In this document: positions 8,419 to 16,506 of the stretch, piece after piece
Layout: every line of letters begins with the position of its first letter
How positions within the stretch are numbered: the first letter of the stretch is position 1
NCBI GenBank assembly: GCA_022448645.1
Contig: JAKVBZ010000084.1
Location: forward strand, 1 to 22,713
DNA: 22,713 nucleotides
Direction of reading: 5' to 3'
Origin: Pirellulaceae bacterium
Lineage (GTDB): Bacteria; Planctomycetota; Planctomycetia; Pirellulales; Pirellulaceae
Notes under the pieces: generated by a model
Databases searched by the model: none
What the model was told of the DNA's origin: nothing
Seen by the model: only the letters and a program-made list of their open reading frames with translations
Translations under genes and position numbers: made by a program

Positions 8419-10065
8419 ATGTCCGTTGAAATCCCCCGTTATTTGGTGGCATTTGATCCCAAACGCGTGTCTCACTACTTTGTCGACGTACTCATTGTAG
8501 GAGGAGGCCTGGCAGGATTGCGCGCGGCGATGGCTGTGGACTCAAAACTGTCCGTGCTGGTGATCACCAAGGACGAGATTCGGCAATCTAACAGCAATTA
8601 CGCCCAGGGGGGAATCGCCGGCGTATTGGATCCGGCCGACGAGTTTGAAGCTCACGTGTCTGACACATTGTCTGCTGGCGGTAACTTGTGTGACCCTGAA
8701 GTCGTGGAAATGGTGGTCCGCGAGGCACCCGATCGCATACGCGAGCTGATACGGTGGGGTGCCCGGTTTGATGAAGATGAAGTCGACGGTGAGTTGTTGT
8801 TGGGGAGAGAGGGAGGGCACAGCAAGGCTCGAATCGTGCACGCTTTGGGGGATGCAACGGGCCGGGAGGTCATGCGAGCTGTGATCGAACGAGCCCGCTC
8901 GGAGCCAAATCTGCAGATTTGGGAAGATACCTTCACGCTGGATTTATTAACTCATGACGGAATGTGTCGAGGGGCACTGATCTGGAACAGCCAGCATGGC
9001 AAGACGATCGTTTGGGCTAAGCAAACCATTTTATGTACCGGAGGCGCTGGTCAGATTTTTCGCGAGACCACCAATCCCTCCGTGGCTACAGGGGACGGCC
9101 ACGCAATCGCCTACCGTGCAGGTGCGGATTTGCGGGATATGGAATTTATGCAGTTCCATCCCACGGTCCTGTACATCGCTGGCAGTAGCCGCACGCTGAT
9201 TACCGAGGCCATGCGAGGTGAAGGTGCCTGGCTCGTTGACAGGAACGGTCACCGTTTTATGGCGGACTACCACCCGAATGGCGAGTTGGCTCCACGAGAC
9301 ATTGTTAGTCAGGCGATTGTGAATCAAATGGAACGCACTCGACATCCCAACGTCTATTTGGACGTGAGTCATTTAAAGCAAGACTTCGTCCGACGGCGTT
9401 TTCCCGGTATCACAGCTGCCTGTGCCGAATTTGGCATCGATATCACGACCGAACAGATTCCGGTCCGACCAGGGGCCCACTATATGATTGGAGGTGTGGT
9501 TGTTGACGAACAAGGCCGGACCACGTTACCCGGTCTGTGGGCTGCGGGGGAAGTGACTTCCAGCGGTCTTCACGGTGCGAATCGGTTAGCCTCGAATAGT
9601 TTGCTGGAAGGTCTCGTCTACGGGGCCCATGCTGGTGAAGGAGCATCTCACATGGCCAGTCAGGTTCGAGACGATTTTAAGGCTTTGTCACTGAAAAACC
9701 CACCTATTCCGGACCCCGTGGAACCATTGGATCTAGTCGATGTCCGTAATGCCTTGAAGAGCCAGCTGTGGCGGGCCGCTGGGGTTCGCCGAGAAGGGCA
9801 GTCTTTGGCAGATGCTGCCGAACAAATCGCAGGTTGGTGCCGCTACGCCCTATTCCGTCAGCTCGATTCGCCAGATGGATGGGAGTTGCAGAATATGTTG
9901 GTGGTGGCCAAGGTCGTCATCCAAGCAGCCTCTGAGCGCAAGGAGTCTCGAGGAGTACACTTACGAACAGATTTCCCTGATACGGATCCGCAGTGGCGAA
10001 GTCAACTTACTTGGAGGCGCGGCTCCGCCAAGCCCCACCAAACCTTTGACGGAACGGTTGCCTAA
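8419..10065 (+). CDS. nadB: L-aspartate oxidase NadB
   Basis: NadB oxidises L-aspartate to iminoaspartate using FAD, the first step of de novo NAD synthesis; quinolinate synthase NadA takes the product. The 548-aa length matches E. coli NadB (540 aa). FAD-binding motif VGGGLAG is at 27-33 and SNYAQGGIA at 59-67. Active-site region residues include FMQFHPT (H247), ELAPRD (R293) and HYMIGGVVVD, followed by GLWAAGEVTSSGLHGANRLASNSL, where the family binds FAD near the C-terminal part of the domain. The shorter distance from fumarate reductase/succinate dehydrogenase relatives is judged from the GGIAG and NRLASNSLLEG blocks. The ATG start has no clear Shine-Dalgarno sequence. nadA and nadC are not in the window. 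Confidence 0.95.
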   Translation: MSVEIPRYLVAFDPKRVSHYFVDVLIVGGGLAGLRAAMAVDSKLSVLVITKDEIRQSNSNYAQGGIAGVLDPADEFEAHVSDTLSAGGNLCDPEVVEMVVREAPDRIRELIRWGARFDEDEVDGELLLGREGGHSKARIVHALGDATGREVMRAVIERARSEPNLQIWEDTFTLDLLTHDGMCRGALIWNSQHGKTIVWAKQTILCTGGAGQIFRETTNPSVATGDGHAIAYRAGADLRDMEFMQFHPTVLYIAGSSRTLITEAMRGEGAWLVDRNGHRFMADYHPNGELAPRDIVSQAIVNQMERTRHPNVYLDVSHLKQDFVRRRFPGITAACAEFGIDITTEQIPVRPGAHYMIGGVVVDEQGRTTLPGLWAAGEVTSSGLHGANRLASNSLLEGLVYGAHAGEGASHMASQVRDDFKALSLKNPPIPDPVEPLDLVDVRNALKSQLWRAAGVRREGQSLADAAEQIAGWCRYALFRQLDSPDGWELQNMLVVAKVVIQAASERKESRGVHLRTDFPDTDPQWRSQLTWRRGSAKPHQTFDGTVA

Positions 10066-10650
10066 AGTCCTTAAGGATCCCGTGCATCCTCACTCGCGTT
10101 CGATTTGGCTCGCTCCGAATCTCTTCAAAACCGGCAGAAACTGGGTAGAAAAACGGCAGTACCCGGGCTGGACAGAACCGTTTGCCAGTACTAACTTAGT
10201 TCAACAGATGCGGGCGGATGGTCCGATGTTCGGTTTGGGTAGATAGGCATCCTCGAAAACCTATTTGCCGAAATCGAGTTCTGTCAGAATAGATGCGTCC
10301 TTGTGGGACTAATGTCTGATAGGACGTACATCTGACAAAAGCAGGTAGGCAGCCGGATTGCTTTCTCCTTCCCTCAGCACAGTGTCGTGTTTTGGCCTGT
10401 GCGTGACCCTCGGAGTGGAGAGTCCTGTGCCTAAGGTTTCCTGTGCTGACCATTTCCCTAAGCCAATCATTTTCCTGTCTTGAACATGCTTGGTGAGCGG
10501 CAAATTGGTGACAATCTGAACAAATCCCAGGTGTTTGTGGCACGAACTGATGTTAGCGGTCGCAAGCTGCGGCACCGACGAGTGACATCACACAAACAAA
10601 ATGAGCTTGGACAACTTTTTTTTCATTTCTAATCTATTGATGGAATCAAG
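10066..10650. other. Gene-free stretch between nadB and ABC module
   Basis: No credible gene in 585 bases. A nested inverted repeat is visible at 10282-10337: TGTCAGA (10282-10288) with TCTGACA (10331-10337), and CGTCC with GGACG inside it. CCTGTGC occurs three times within about 50 bp near 10400-10445 without further similarity. A weak promoter-like pair TTGGAC (10607-10612) and TAATCT (10630-10635), 17 bp apart, precedes the ABC module, beside a run of eight T. The stretch is long enough to hide a small RNA, but nothing proves one. Confidence 0.5.
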
Positions 10651-11424
10651 ATGACTAGCGAAAACCCAACCAATGGCCATAGCACCGGGTCGTCACAAAA
10701 CGGAACTGCGATGATTGAAGCAGACTGTTTGTCGAAGTTTTACGGTGTGTTCACGGCTTGTCGTGACGTTTCCTTTCAAGTCCACAAAGGAGAAGTGGTT
10801 GCGTTTTTAGGTCCTAACGGAGCGGGCAAGAGCACCACCATGAAGCTGCTCACCGGCTATCTCGCGCCTTCAACTGGAACGGCACGGATCGCGGGACACA
10901 ATATGTCGGACGATCGTTTGGCAGCTTCGACTCGGCTGGGATATTTACCCGAGAACGGGCCTTTGTATCCCGACATGACCCCCATAGGCTTGCTCGATTT
11001 CTTTGCCGAAGCGCGTGGTATGATTCCGGCGCATCGTGCCGAACGTATTGAAGCTGTGATTGATTTGTGCGCATTAAGTACCGTGGTACACAAACCGATC
11101 AGCAAACTGTCCAAAGGATTTCGTCAGCGAGTCGGAATGGCTCAAGCATTATTGCACGAGCCAGACGTGCTCATCCTGGACGAACCGACCGCCGGATTAG
11201 ATCCCAATCAGATCCAAGAAGTGCGACAAACGATGCAGCGGCTCGGCGAAGAAAAAACAATCCTGCTTTCCACTCATATATTGCAGGAAGTCGAAGCCAT
11301 GGCGAATCGCGTGATTTTGATCAATGAAGGTCGATTGGTCTACGACGGTCCGGTGAGCGAATTGAGTGGACAAGGCGATGGATTGGAAGACGCTTTCCGA
11401 CAGCTAACGACATCGAGTACTTGA
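10651..11424 (+). CDS. ABC transporter ATPase, GldA-like
   Basis: ATP-binding subunit of an ABC-2 type exporter, 257 aa. Walker A GPNGAGKST (54-62), the GldA-like YLPENGPLY in place of a normal Q-loop (98-106), signature LSKGFRQ (152-158), Walker B VLILDEPTAGLDP (172-184) and the switch histidine in LLSTH (H208) are all intact. The best relatives are the gliding-motility-associated GldA group, which also occurs in non-gliding bacteria. The first 20 residues are Ser/Gly/Asn-rich and not part of the fold; the second ATG (residue 21, MIEADCLSKFYGVF) is where most family members begin, so either start is possible. The gene is 80 bp before its permease partner, and both are followed by the DUF4340 gene, together forming one transporter module. 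Substrate unknown. Confidence 0.9.
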   Translation: MTSENPTNGHSTGSSQNGTAMIEADCLSKFYGVFTACRDVSFQVHKGEVVAFLGPNGAGKSTTMKLLTGYLAPSTGTARIAGHNMSDDRLAASTRLGYLPENGPLYPDMTPIGLLDFFAEARGMIPAHRAERIEAVIDLCALSTVVHKPISKLSKGFRQRVGMAQALLHEPDVLILDEPTAGLDPNQIQEVRQTMQRLGEEKTILLSTHILQEVEAMANRVILINEGRLVYDGPVSELSGQGDGLEDAFRQLTTSST

Positions 11425-11487
11425 ACGCAAATAGATTGACTGTCGACAAATCAAGAATTAAGAACAAACAGATAGGTTGCCCTTTGT

Positions 11488-11495
11488 GGAGGTGA
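11488..11495 (+). promoter_or_regulatory. Strong ribosome binding site GGAGGTGA
   Basis: A full anti-16S match 9 nt before the ATG at 11505. It fixes the start of the permease fusion and shows that its extra N-terminal helix is really translated. Confidence 0.8.
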
Positions 11496-11504
11496 GAGAC
11501 GAAC

Positions 11505-14483
11505 ATGCTTCCAGTCGTGATTGAAATGTTGAAACTGTTGATGTTCGATTTGATCGTTGTGGCCATTTTCTTGGCTGCCGTGATACCGCTATCGAAGTAC
11601 CGTCCAGCTGCATCAGCCGTTTTAAAACGCAACTTTCTGGCTTATTTCAGCAATCCCACGGGCTATGTATTCCTATGCCTATTCGTCTTGCTGACGTCGC
11701 TGGCAGCCTTTTGGCCACATGACTTTTTTCAGTCCAATTTGGCCAACCTCGATCAGTTGAATTCGTTCTTGCCACTTATCATGCTGGTCTTCATTGCGGC
11801 CATTACGATGAGTATTTGGGCAGAAGAACGCCGTCAAGGTACCGACGAGCTTCTATTAACGATCCCAGCGAGTGACTATGACATTGTCCTCGGAAAATAT
11901 CTGGCGGCCGTGGCGATCTTTTCAGCTTCCCTGTTGTTTTCTCAAATCACCAATTTCGCTGTGCTCAACGCGCTCACCTTGGGAGACATCGATTCGGGAC
12001 TGTTCGTCTCAACGTACATTGGCTATTGGATGATTGGCCTTGCCATGCTGGCGATCGGCATGGTGGCCTCGTTCCTCACGAGCAACCTAACCATTGGCTT
12101 CATTCTTGGTGTGCTGTTCAACCTGCCGCTCGTGGTGGCCATGTGGGCGGACACGATCATACCTTCCACCAATGGTTGGGCTATGAGCGTCGCTCAATGG
12201 AGTTATTTTGTGCAGTCCGAAGATTTCGGCCGCGGTGTCATCAGTTTGCGGTCGGTTGTGTATTTCTTCATGTTGGTCGCCATCGGTGTCTACCTTTGCA
12301 TTGTCCTTATCGGCCGACGGCATTGGCTCGGAGGTCGAGACGGCAGCAGCCTATTGGGGCACTACTTCTGTCGTTTCGTGGCACTCATTCTGATTGCCAT
12401 GAGCTCCAGCATATTGCTGGCAAACTTCAACAGGTTTCGTTGGGATACGACAGACGAAAAGCTCAGTAGCCTGTCACCCAATACGAAAAAACTGATGAAA
12501 GACTTAAAGTCGGAGCATCCCATTCACGTCGAGGCGTTCATTAGTCGTTCACTTCCCGAAATGTATGTGAAGACAAAGAACGACATGATCGCCATGCTGA
12601 CGGAGTTGAAGGCAGTCGGCGGCACCGATTTGAACATTAGCATTCACGATGATTTAGAGCCTTCCAGCGATGATGCCGCTCGAGCCGAACAGCGGTACGA
12701 CATCAAGCCTGTCACCGTGCTCTCACGCAGTCGTGGTGCCTTCCGACAGGAAGATATTTTCATGGGTGCCGTGTTTCGTTGTGGTTTGGATAAAGTCGTG
12801 CTTCCCTTCGTGGATCGAGGGATTCCAGTCGAATACGAATTGGTCCGTTCCATTTGTACCGTGGCACAGGAAGAACGAAAGAAAATCGGTGTAATCAAGA
12901 CCGATGCCAATTGCTTCGGCGGGTTTTCAATGGGGGGGGGGATGCCGCGGCAGATTCCCAAACAGCTCATCATTGAGGAACTCGAAAAACAATATAACGT
13001 CGTCGAAATTGACCCCACCAGTCCGATCGTCGAAACGGTCAACGCATTGCTGGTAGTTCAACCATCGTCCTTGACCCCACCACAGATGGACAATCTAATC
13101 GAGGCGATCGAGCGTGGTGTGCCGACGGCTTTATTCGAGGACCCCTTTCCGGTGGCATTCAGCAGCCAACCGCCCGGAACCAACGACCCACGCCGGCCTC
13201 AGGGCGGCGGCGGCATGTTTGGAGGCCAACAGCCACCCCCAGAACCTAAAGGTGATATCGCAAAACTGTGGAGTACCTTGGGCATTACCATGGTCGGCGA
13301 AGATCGGGTCACGGGAGAAGGCCGTGACGCGCACGTAATTTGGCAAAACTACAATCCCTATCCGAAAACCCGCAGTTTCAGACATTTCACAAAACAATTC
13401 GTGTTTGTCGGACCTGACGCTCCTGGTACCGAAGATGCCCTGACAGCTGCCATGCCGATTACATCCGGATTGCAGCAACTACTATTTCTCTATCCGGGCG
13501 GTATCCTCGAACAAAAAAATGCTCCTGATCTAAGCTTTGTGCCGTTGGCCAGTTGCGGCAACGAATCAGGCTATATCCGTACCGCTGATCTGCAGGGTCC
13601 TCAAGCGGATCCGTCGATGATGCGTTTCGTAGAAAAATATACCCAAAAAAGGTATGTCCTGGCCGCCAGCATAAAAAGTGAAACGGATGGCGACGAGGAC
13701 ACAGATGCTTCATCAGAAGAAGAAGAGGGCGAAGAGACTAGTACGGCGGATGATTCGTCTGCGGACGCAGAAGACGCCCCAGCAGGAGCAGACGCCGAGG
13801 ACAGCGAAGATGGTGGCCAAGAAGCAAAGCCAAGCATCAATGTGGTCTACGTGGCGGATATTGATTGTCTAAGTTCAGCATTTCTAGAATTGCGAGCTCG
13901 CCCGGATGAAGAAGTCGAATTTCGATTTGATAATGTGACGTTCGTATTGAACATCTTAGACACGCTTGCTGATGATGATCGCTATGTCGAAATCCGCAAA
14001 CGGCAGACTCGACACAGCACGCTAAAGACGATCGAGTTGTTAACCGAAGACGCTCGAGCAGAGGCTGAGGAAGAGATCGACAAGTACGAGAAGGAATTTG
14101 AAAACCTTGAAGCGGAGGCCAAGGAAAACATGGAGGTAGCGTTGCAGGAATTGGAGAAGGAGCTTGACGAAATCAAAGAACGTCAACGGGAACAAGGTGC
14201 CAGCTCCAAAGATATCGAAGCGGCAGAAATTCGTCTGGCAATCAGACGCCAAACGGAACAAAGGCGTTTGGACACCCGGGTACAGAAATCCAAGAATGAA
14301 CGCGACCAAAAGCTCAAAGAGATTGACCGTCAATTGGAACTGAAGACTCAAAAAGTCCAAAACACGTTCAAGGTTTGGGCGGCCGTGTTGCCTCCTTTAC
14401 CGCCGCTCCTAATCGGCTTCATTGTATTTGTTTATCGGCGGTTGCGTGAGCGTGAAGGGGTTTCGCGTGAACGCCTACGCTAG
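11505..14483 (+). CDS. ABC-2 permease fused to GldG-like auxiliary protein
   Basis: A 992-aa fusion of two proteins that are separate in Bacteroidetes: a GldF-like ABC-2 permease and a GldG-like auxiliary subunit. Residues 1-38 hold an extra helix (FDLIVVAIFLAAVIPL) before the normal GldF start (VLKRNFLAYFSNPTGYVF). About seven further helices run to residue 306, with the family EERRQGTDELLLTIP loop at about 109-123. Residues about 308-720 are the extracytoplasmic GldG-type domain (RWDTTDEKLSSLSPNTKKLM onward). A Glu/Asp/Ser/Ala acidic insert (about 726-776) splits it from the final segment (SINVVYVADIDCLSSAFLELR). A long coiled coil follows (about 843-956) and a last membrane helix (957-976). 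The gene contains a G10 tract at codon 475-478. It should pair with the upstream ATPase and downstream DUF4340 protein. The architecture is well supported; the substrate is unknown. Confidence 0.88.
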   Translation: MLPVVIEMLKLLMFDLIVVAIFLAAVIPLSKYRPAASAVLKRNFLAYFSNPTGYVFLCLFVLLTSLAAFWPHDFFQSNLANLDQLNSFLPLIMLVFIAAITMSIWAEERRQGTDELLLTIPASDYDIVLGKYLAAVAIFSASLLFSQITNFAVLNALTLGDIDSGLFVSTYIGYWMIGLAMLAIGMVASFLTSNLTIGFILGVLFNLPLVVAMWADTIIPSTNGWAMSVAQWSYFVQSEDFGRGVISLRSVVYFFMLVAIGVYLCIVLIGRRHWLGGRDGSSLLGHYFCRFVALILIAMSSSILLANFNRFRWDTTDEKLSSLSPNTKKLMKDLKSEHPIHVEAFISRSLPEMYVKTKNDMIAMLTELKAVGGTDLNISIHDDLEPSSDDAARAEQRYDIKPVTVLSRSRGAFRQEDIFMGAVFRCGLDKVVLPFVDRGIPVEYELVRSICTVAQEERKKIGVIKTDANCFGGFSMGGGMPRQIPKQLIIEELEKQYNVVEIDPTSPIVETVNALLVVQPSSLTPPQMDNLIEAIERGVPTALFEDPFPVAFSSQPPGTNDPRRPQGGGGMFGGQQPPPEPKGDIAKLWSTLGITMVGEDRVTGEGRDAHVIWQNYNPYPKTRSFRHFTKQFVFVGPDAPGTEDALTAAMPITSGLQQLLFLYPGGILEQKNAPDLSFVPLASCGNESGYIRTADLQGPQADPSMMRFVEKYTQKRYVLAASIKSETDGDEDTDASSEEEEGEETSTADDSSADAEDAPAGADAEDSEDGGQEAKPSINVVYVADIDCLSSAFLELRARPDEEVEFRFDNVTFVLNILDTLADDDRYVEIRKRQTRHSTLKTIELLTEDARAEAEEEIDKYEKEFENLEAEAKENMEVALQELEKELDEIKERQREQGASSKDIEAAEIRLAIRRQTEQRRLDTRVQKSKNERDQKLKEIDRQLELKTQKVQNTFKVWAAVLPPLPPLLIGFIVFVYRRLREREGVSRERLR
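12932..12941 (+). repeat. G10 homopolymer in coding sequence
   Basis: Ten consecutive G within the permease-GldG gene, encoding the end of ATG plus three Gly codons (MGGGM). It is the longest single-base run in the window. Gain or loss of one G would end the protein in the middle of the GldG-like domain while leaving the permease part intact. Confidence 0.9.
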
Positions 14484-14542
14484 TTGCCAACGATCAGACT
14501 ATCCATCCTTTCCTAATCCTTCATCCAGATTTCAGATTTGCT

Positions 14543-16039
14543 ATGACTGAATTTTCCAAAACATCGATTGCACTTGCTGCTGCAGCCATCCTGACCATGG
14601 CAGCCATCTCCATTCGTCCCGACCCTCCAGGCATTCCCGTCAACAGTCAGATCGGTGAGTTCCTCTTCCCAGAGTTTGAGGACCCATTGGCTGCGAAAAA
14701 CTTGGAAGTGGTGCGCTATGACGAGGAACTGGCGAGTCTGCAGGATTTTAAGGTTGCCGAGATTAACGGGATGTGGAGCATTCCGTCTCACAATAATTAT
14801 CCAGCCGATGCCGAAAACCAGATGCGCGATGCGGCGACCATCGTCACGGATCTCGAAATCCTGGGAGTAGCCACGGAACTTGCGAATGAGCATGAATTGT
14901 ACGGCGTCATCGAACCTGCAGACGAAATCGAAGCTGGTCAAGGCGGCGTGGGGACCCTGATCGCTGTCCAGGATGAAAAGGGCAAAGATTTGGCTCGGCT
15001 TGTCGTAGGCAAAAAAGTGCGGGGAAACGAAGAACAGCGTTTTGTCCGGCGTGCAAATCAAGACATTGTGTATGTCGTCAAAATTGATCCTGATAAATTG
15101 TCTACGAAGTTCGAAGATTGGATCGAAACGGACTTATTGGACATCAATACATGGGACGTCAAGGAAATCCTCATCAAAGACTATTCCGTGCAAACAACTC
15201 CCACGTTTCCACCACGAATCAGTTATGTCGAACGGATGCAGATGCGGCTTTCCCTGGAAAACAGTTCCGACTGGAATCTGGAAGAACTACTTGAAGATCG
15301 TGATGGTGAACTGATTCCCACTGAACTATTGTCCGACGAAGAACTAAACTCCGACAGACTTCGGGAAGCGAAAGATGCCTTTGATGACCTGAAGATCGTG
15401 GATATTGAACGAAAACCTCCCGGGTTGACGAAAGAACTGCGAGCGGAATCTGATTTCATGCAGGACAACGACAACTTGAAGTCTTTATTGCAGCGAGGTT
15501 TCTATCCCGTTGATTTACAACAAGATGGACAGTTGGACCTGTTGTCCAACGACGGTGAAGTCTTGGTTCGTACGGATGACGGCGTGGAATACGTACTCCG
15601 TTTTGGACAAATCACGGCCAGTCTAGAAAGCGGTGATGATGCCGGCGATCTTAATCGTTACTTGTTCGTCATGGCACGATTGTGGGAAGACAAATTCCCC
15701 GATCTGGCCAGCCTAGAAGCTGCCGAAGACGAAACCAGCAGCGACGAAGAGGAAGATGGGGATGCGTCGACAGACGACGGCTCTTCAGAAGATGAACGAG
15801 AACGTGACGAAAAACTGGAAGAGCTCAACAAGGCTCGGGAAAAGATCACCAAAATGAATGATCGTTTCGCCAATTGGTACTACATCATTTCAGAGGATGT
15901 CTTCAAGAACATCCATCTGGGACGAAGTGATGTGATCAAAACTACAGAAGACAGCGAAGAAGGATTTGACGTTTCTACATTCCGTGATTTGGAAGGTGAA
16001 CTGGAAGACAAGGAAGAAACAGAAGACGGAGACGGGTAG
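14543..16039 (+). CDS. DUF4340 domain protein, ABC module partner
   Basis: A 498-aa protein anchored or exported by an N-terminal hydrophobic segment (about 7-24, SIALAAAAILTMAAIS). The DUF4340 region covers most of residues 40-330: VVRYDEELASLQDFKVAEINGMWSIPSHNNYPAD, then LGVATELANEHELYGVIEP and GKDLARLVVGKKVRGNEEQRFVRRANQDIVYVV. DUF4340 proteins regularly follow GldG-like genes and are thought to work with that exporter outside the membrane. A Glu/Asp/Ser-rich insert sits at about 396-420, followed by a short coiled coil, echoing the acidic insert of the partner protein. The gap to the upstream gene is 59 bp. No clear ribosome binding site precedes the ATG. The biochemical role of the family is not established. 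Confidence 0.85.
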   Translation: MTEFSKTSIALAAAAILTMAAISIRPDPPGIPVNSQIGEFLFPEFEDPLAAKNLEVVRYDEELASLQDFKVAEINGMWSIPSHNNYPADAENQMRDAATIVTDLEILGVATELANEHELYGVIEPADEIEAGQGGVGTLIAVQDEKGKDLARLVVGKKVRGNEEQRFVRRANQDIVYVVKIDPDKLSTKFEDWIETDLLDINTWDVKEILIKDYSVQTTPTFPPRISYVERMQMRLSLENSSDWNLEELLEDRDGELIPTELLSDEELNSDRLREAKDAFDDLKIVDIERKPPGLTKELRAESDFMQDNDNLKSLLQRGFYPVDLQQDGQLDLLSNDGEVLVRTDDGVEYVLRFGQITASLESGDDAGDLNRYLFVMARLWEDKFPDLASLEAAEDETSSDEEEDGDASTDDGSSEDERERDEKLEELNKAREKITKMNDRFANWYYIISEDVFKNIHLGRSDVIKTTEDSEEGFDVSTFRDLEGELEDKEETEDGDG

Positions 16040-16045
16040 CTTATA

Positions 16046-16132
16046 GCTGGAATGTGTCACGGTGATGGAGCAAGGCTTCACGGTAGTACTATCTTGCGCC
16101 CTGCACCGTGCCTCCAGCAACACATTCCCAGC
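16046..16132. other. Long imperfect inverted repeat between convergent genes
   Basis: GCTGGAATGTGT (16046-16057) faces ACACATTCCCAGC (16120-16132), 12 bp with a single bulged C. Inside, CACGGTG (16058-16064) can pair with CACCGTG (16104-16110), or instead TGGAG/CTCCA with GCAAG/CTTGC. It fills the 113-bp gap between the DUF4340 and DUF971 genes, which converge. It may act as a bidirectional terminator, but lacks T-runs, so a palindromic intergenic repeat is an alternative. Confidence 0.5.
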
Positions 16133-16152
16133 ACCGGTCATCCTGCATCTAT

Positions 16153-16506
16153 CTAATCACTGTCTCGGCTTTCCTCCGCCGTGCTACCCAATTCTTTGAG
16201 AAGGTCCAGTGCAAAGATTCCCGTGTCGTGGCCGTCACTGAACTGGATACTGTAAGCGTAATTGCCCATGGGCTCCATGGCTGAAATCGTCAACGGTTGG
16301 GCTTCTTCCGAAGATATCACGGGAAGCACTGTTGGCGGAGCGTCGACATCCTGTCGACGTTTTTCTCGACAGGTAGCGCAAGGGCAGCGGTCTCGCAGCT
16401 CTACCACTGGATAGTGTCGTCGCTCTCCATCGCTCCACTCAATAAACAGAAGGTCTGGAGAAACTAGCTTCAGATTAGTCGGGTGCACGCGTGCTCTGCC
16501 TTTCAT
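16153..16506 (-). CDS. DUF971 (GBBH-like N-terminal) protein
   Basis: A 117-aa protein made of the DUF971 fold, the small domain at the N-terminus of gamma-butyrobetaine hydroxylase, here standing alone as in many bacteria. The core reads LLFIEWSDGERRHYPVVELRDRCPCATC, with the conserved CPCATC cysteines that bind zinc in the hydroxylase, then ISAMEPMGNYAYSIQFSDGHDTGIFALDLL. I chose the ATG at 16506; a TTG one codon earlier is less likely. The start lies inside the end of the upstream ligase gene (32-bp overlap), so translation is probably coupled. Stand-alone DUF971 proteins often occur near Mrp/ApbC iron-sulfur genes, but no such gene is here, and the role is open. Confidence 0.9.
   Translation of the reverse strand: MKGRARVHPTNLKLVSPDLLFIEWSDGERRHYPVVELRDRCPCATCREKRRQDVDAPPTVLPVISSEEAQPLTISAMEPMGNYAYSIQFSDGHDTGIFALDLLKELGSTAEESRDSD

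Noticed and set aside
9812..10246. 144-codon plus-strand frame extending beyond nadB
   Set aside because: Mostly inside nadB in another frame; the 180-bp tail after the nadB stop shows no family character or start signal of its own.
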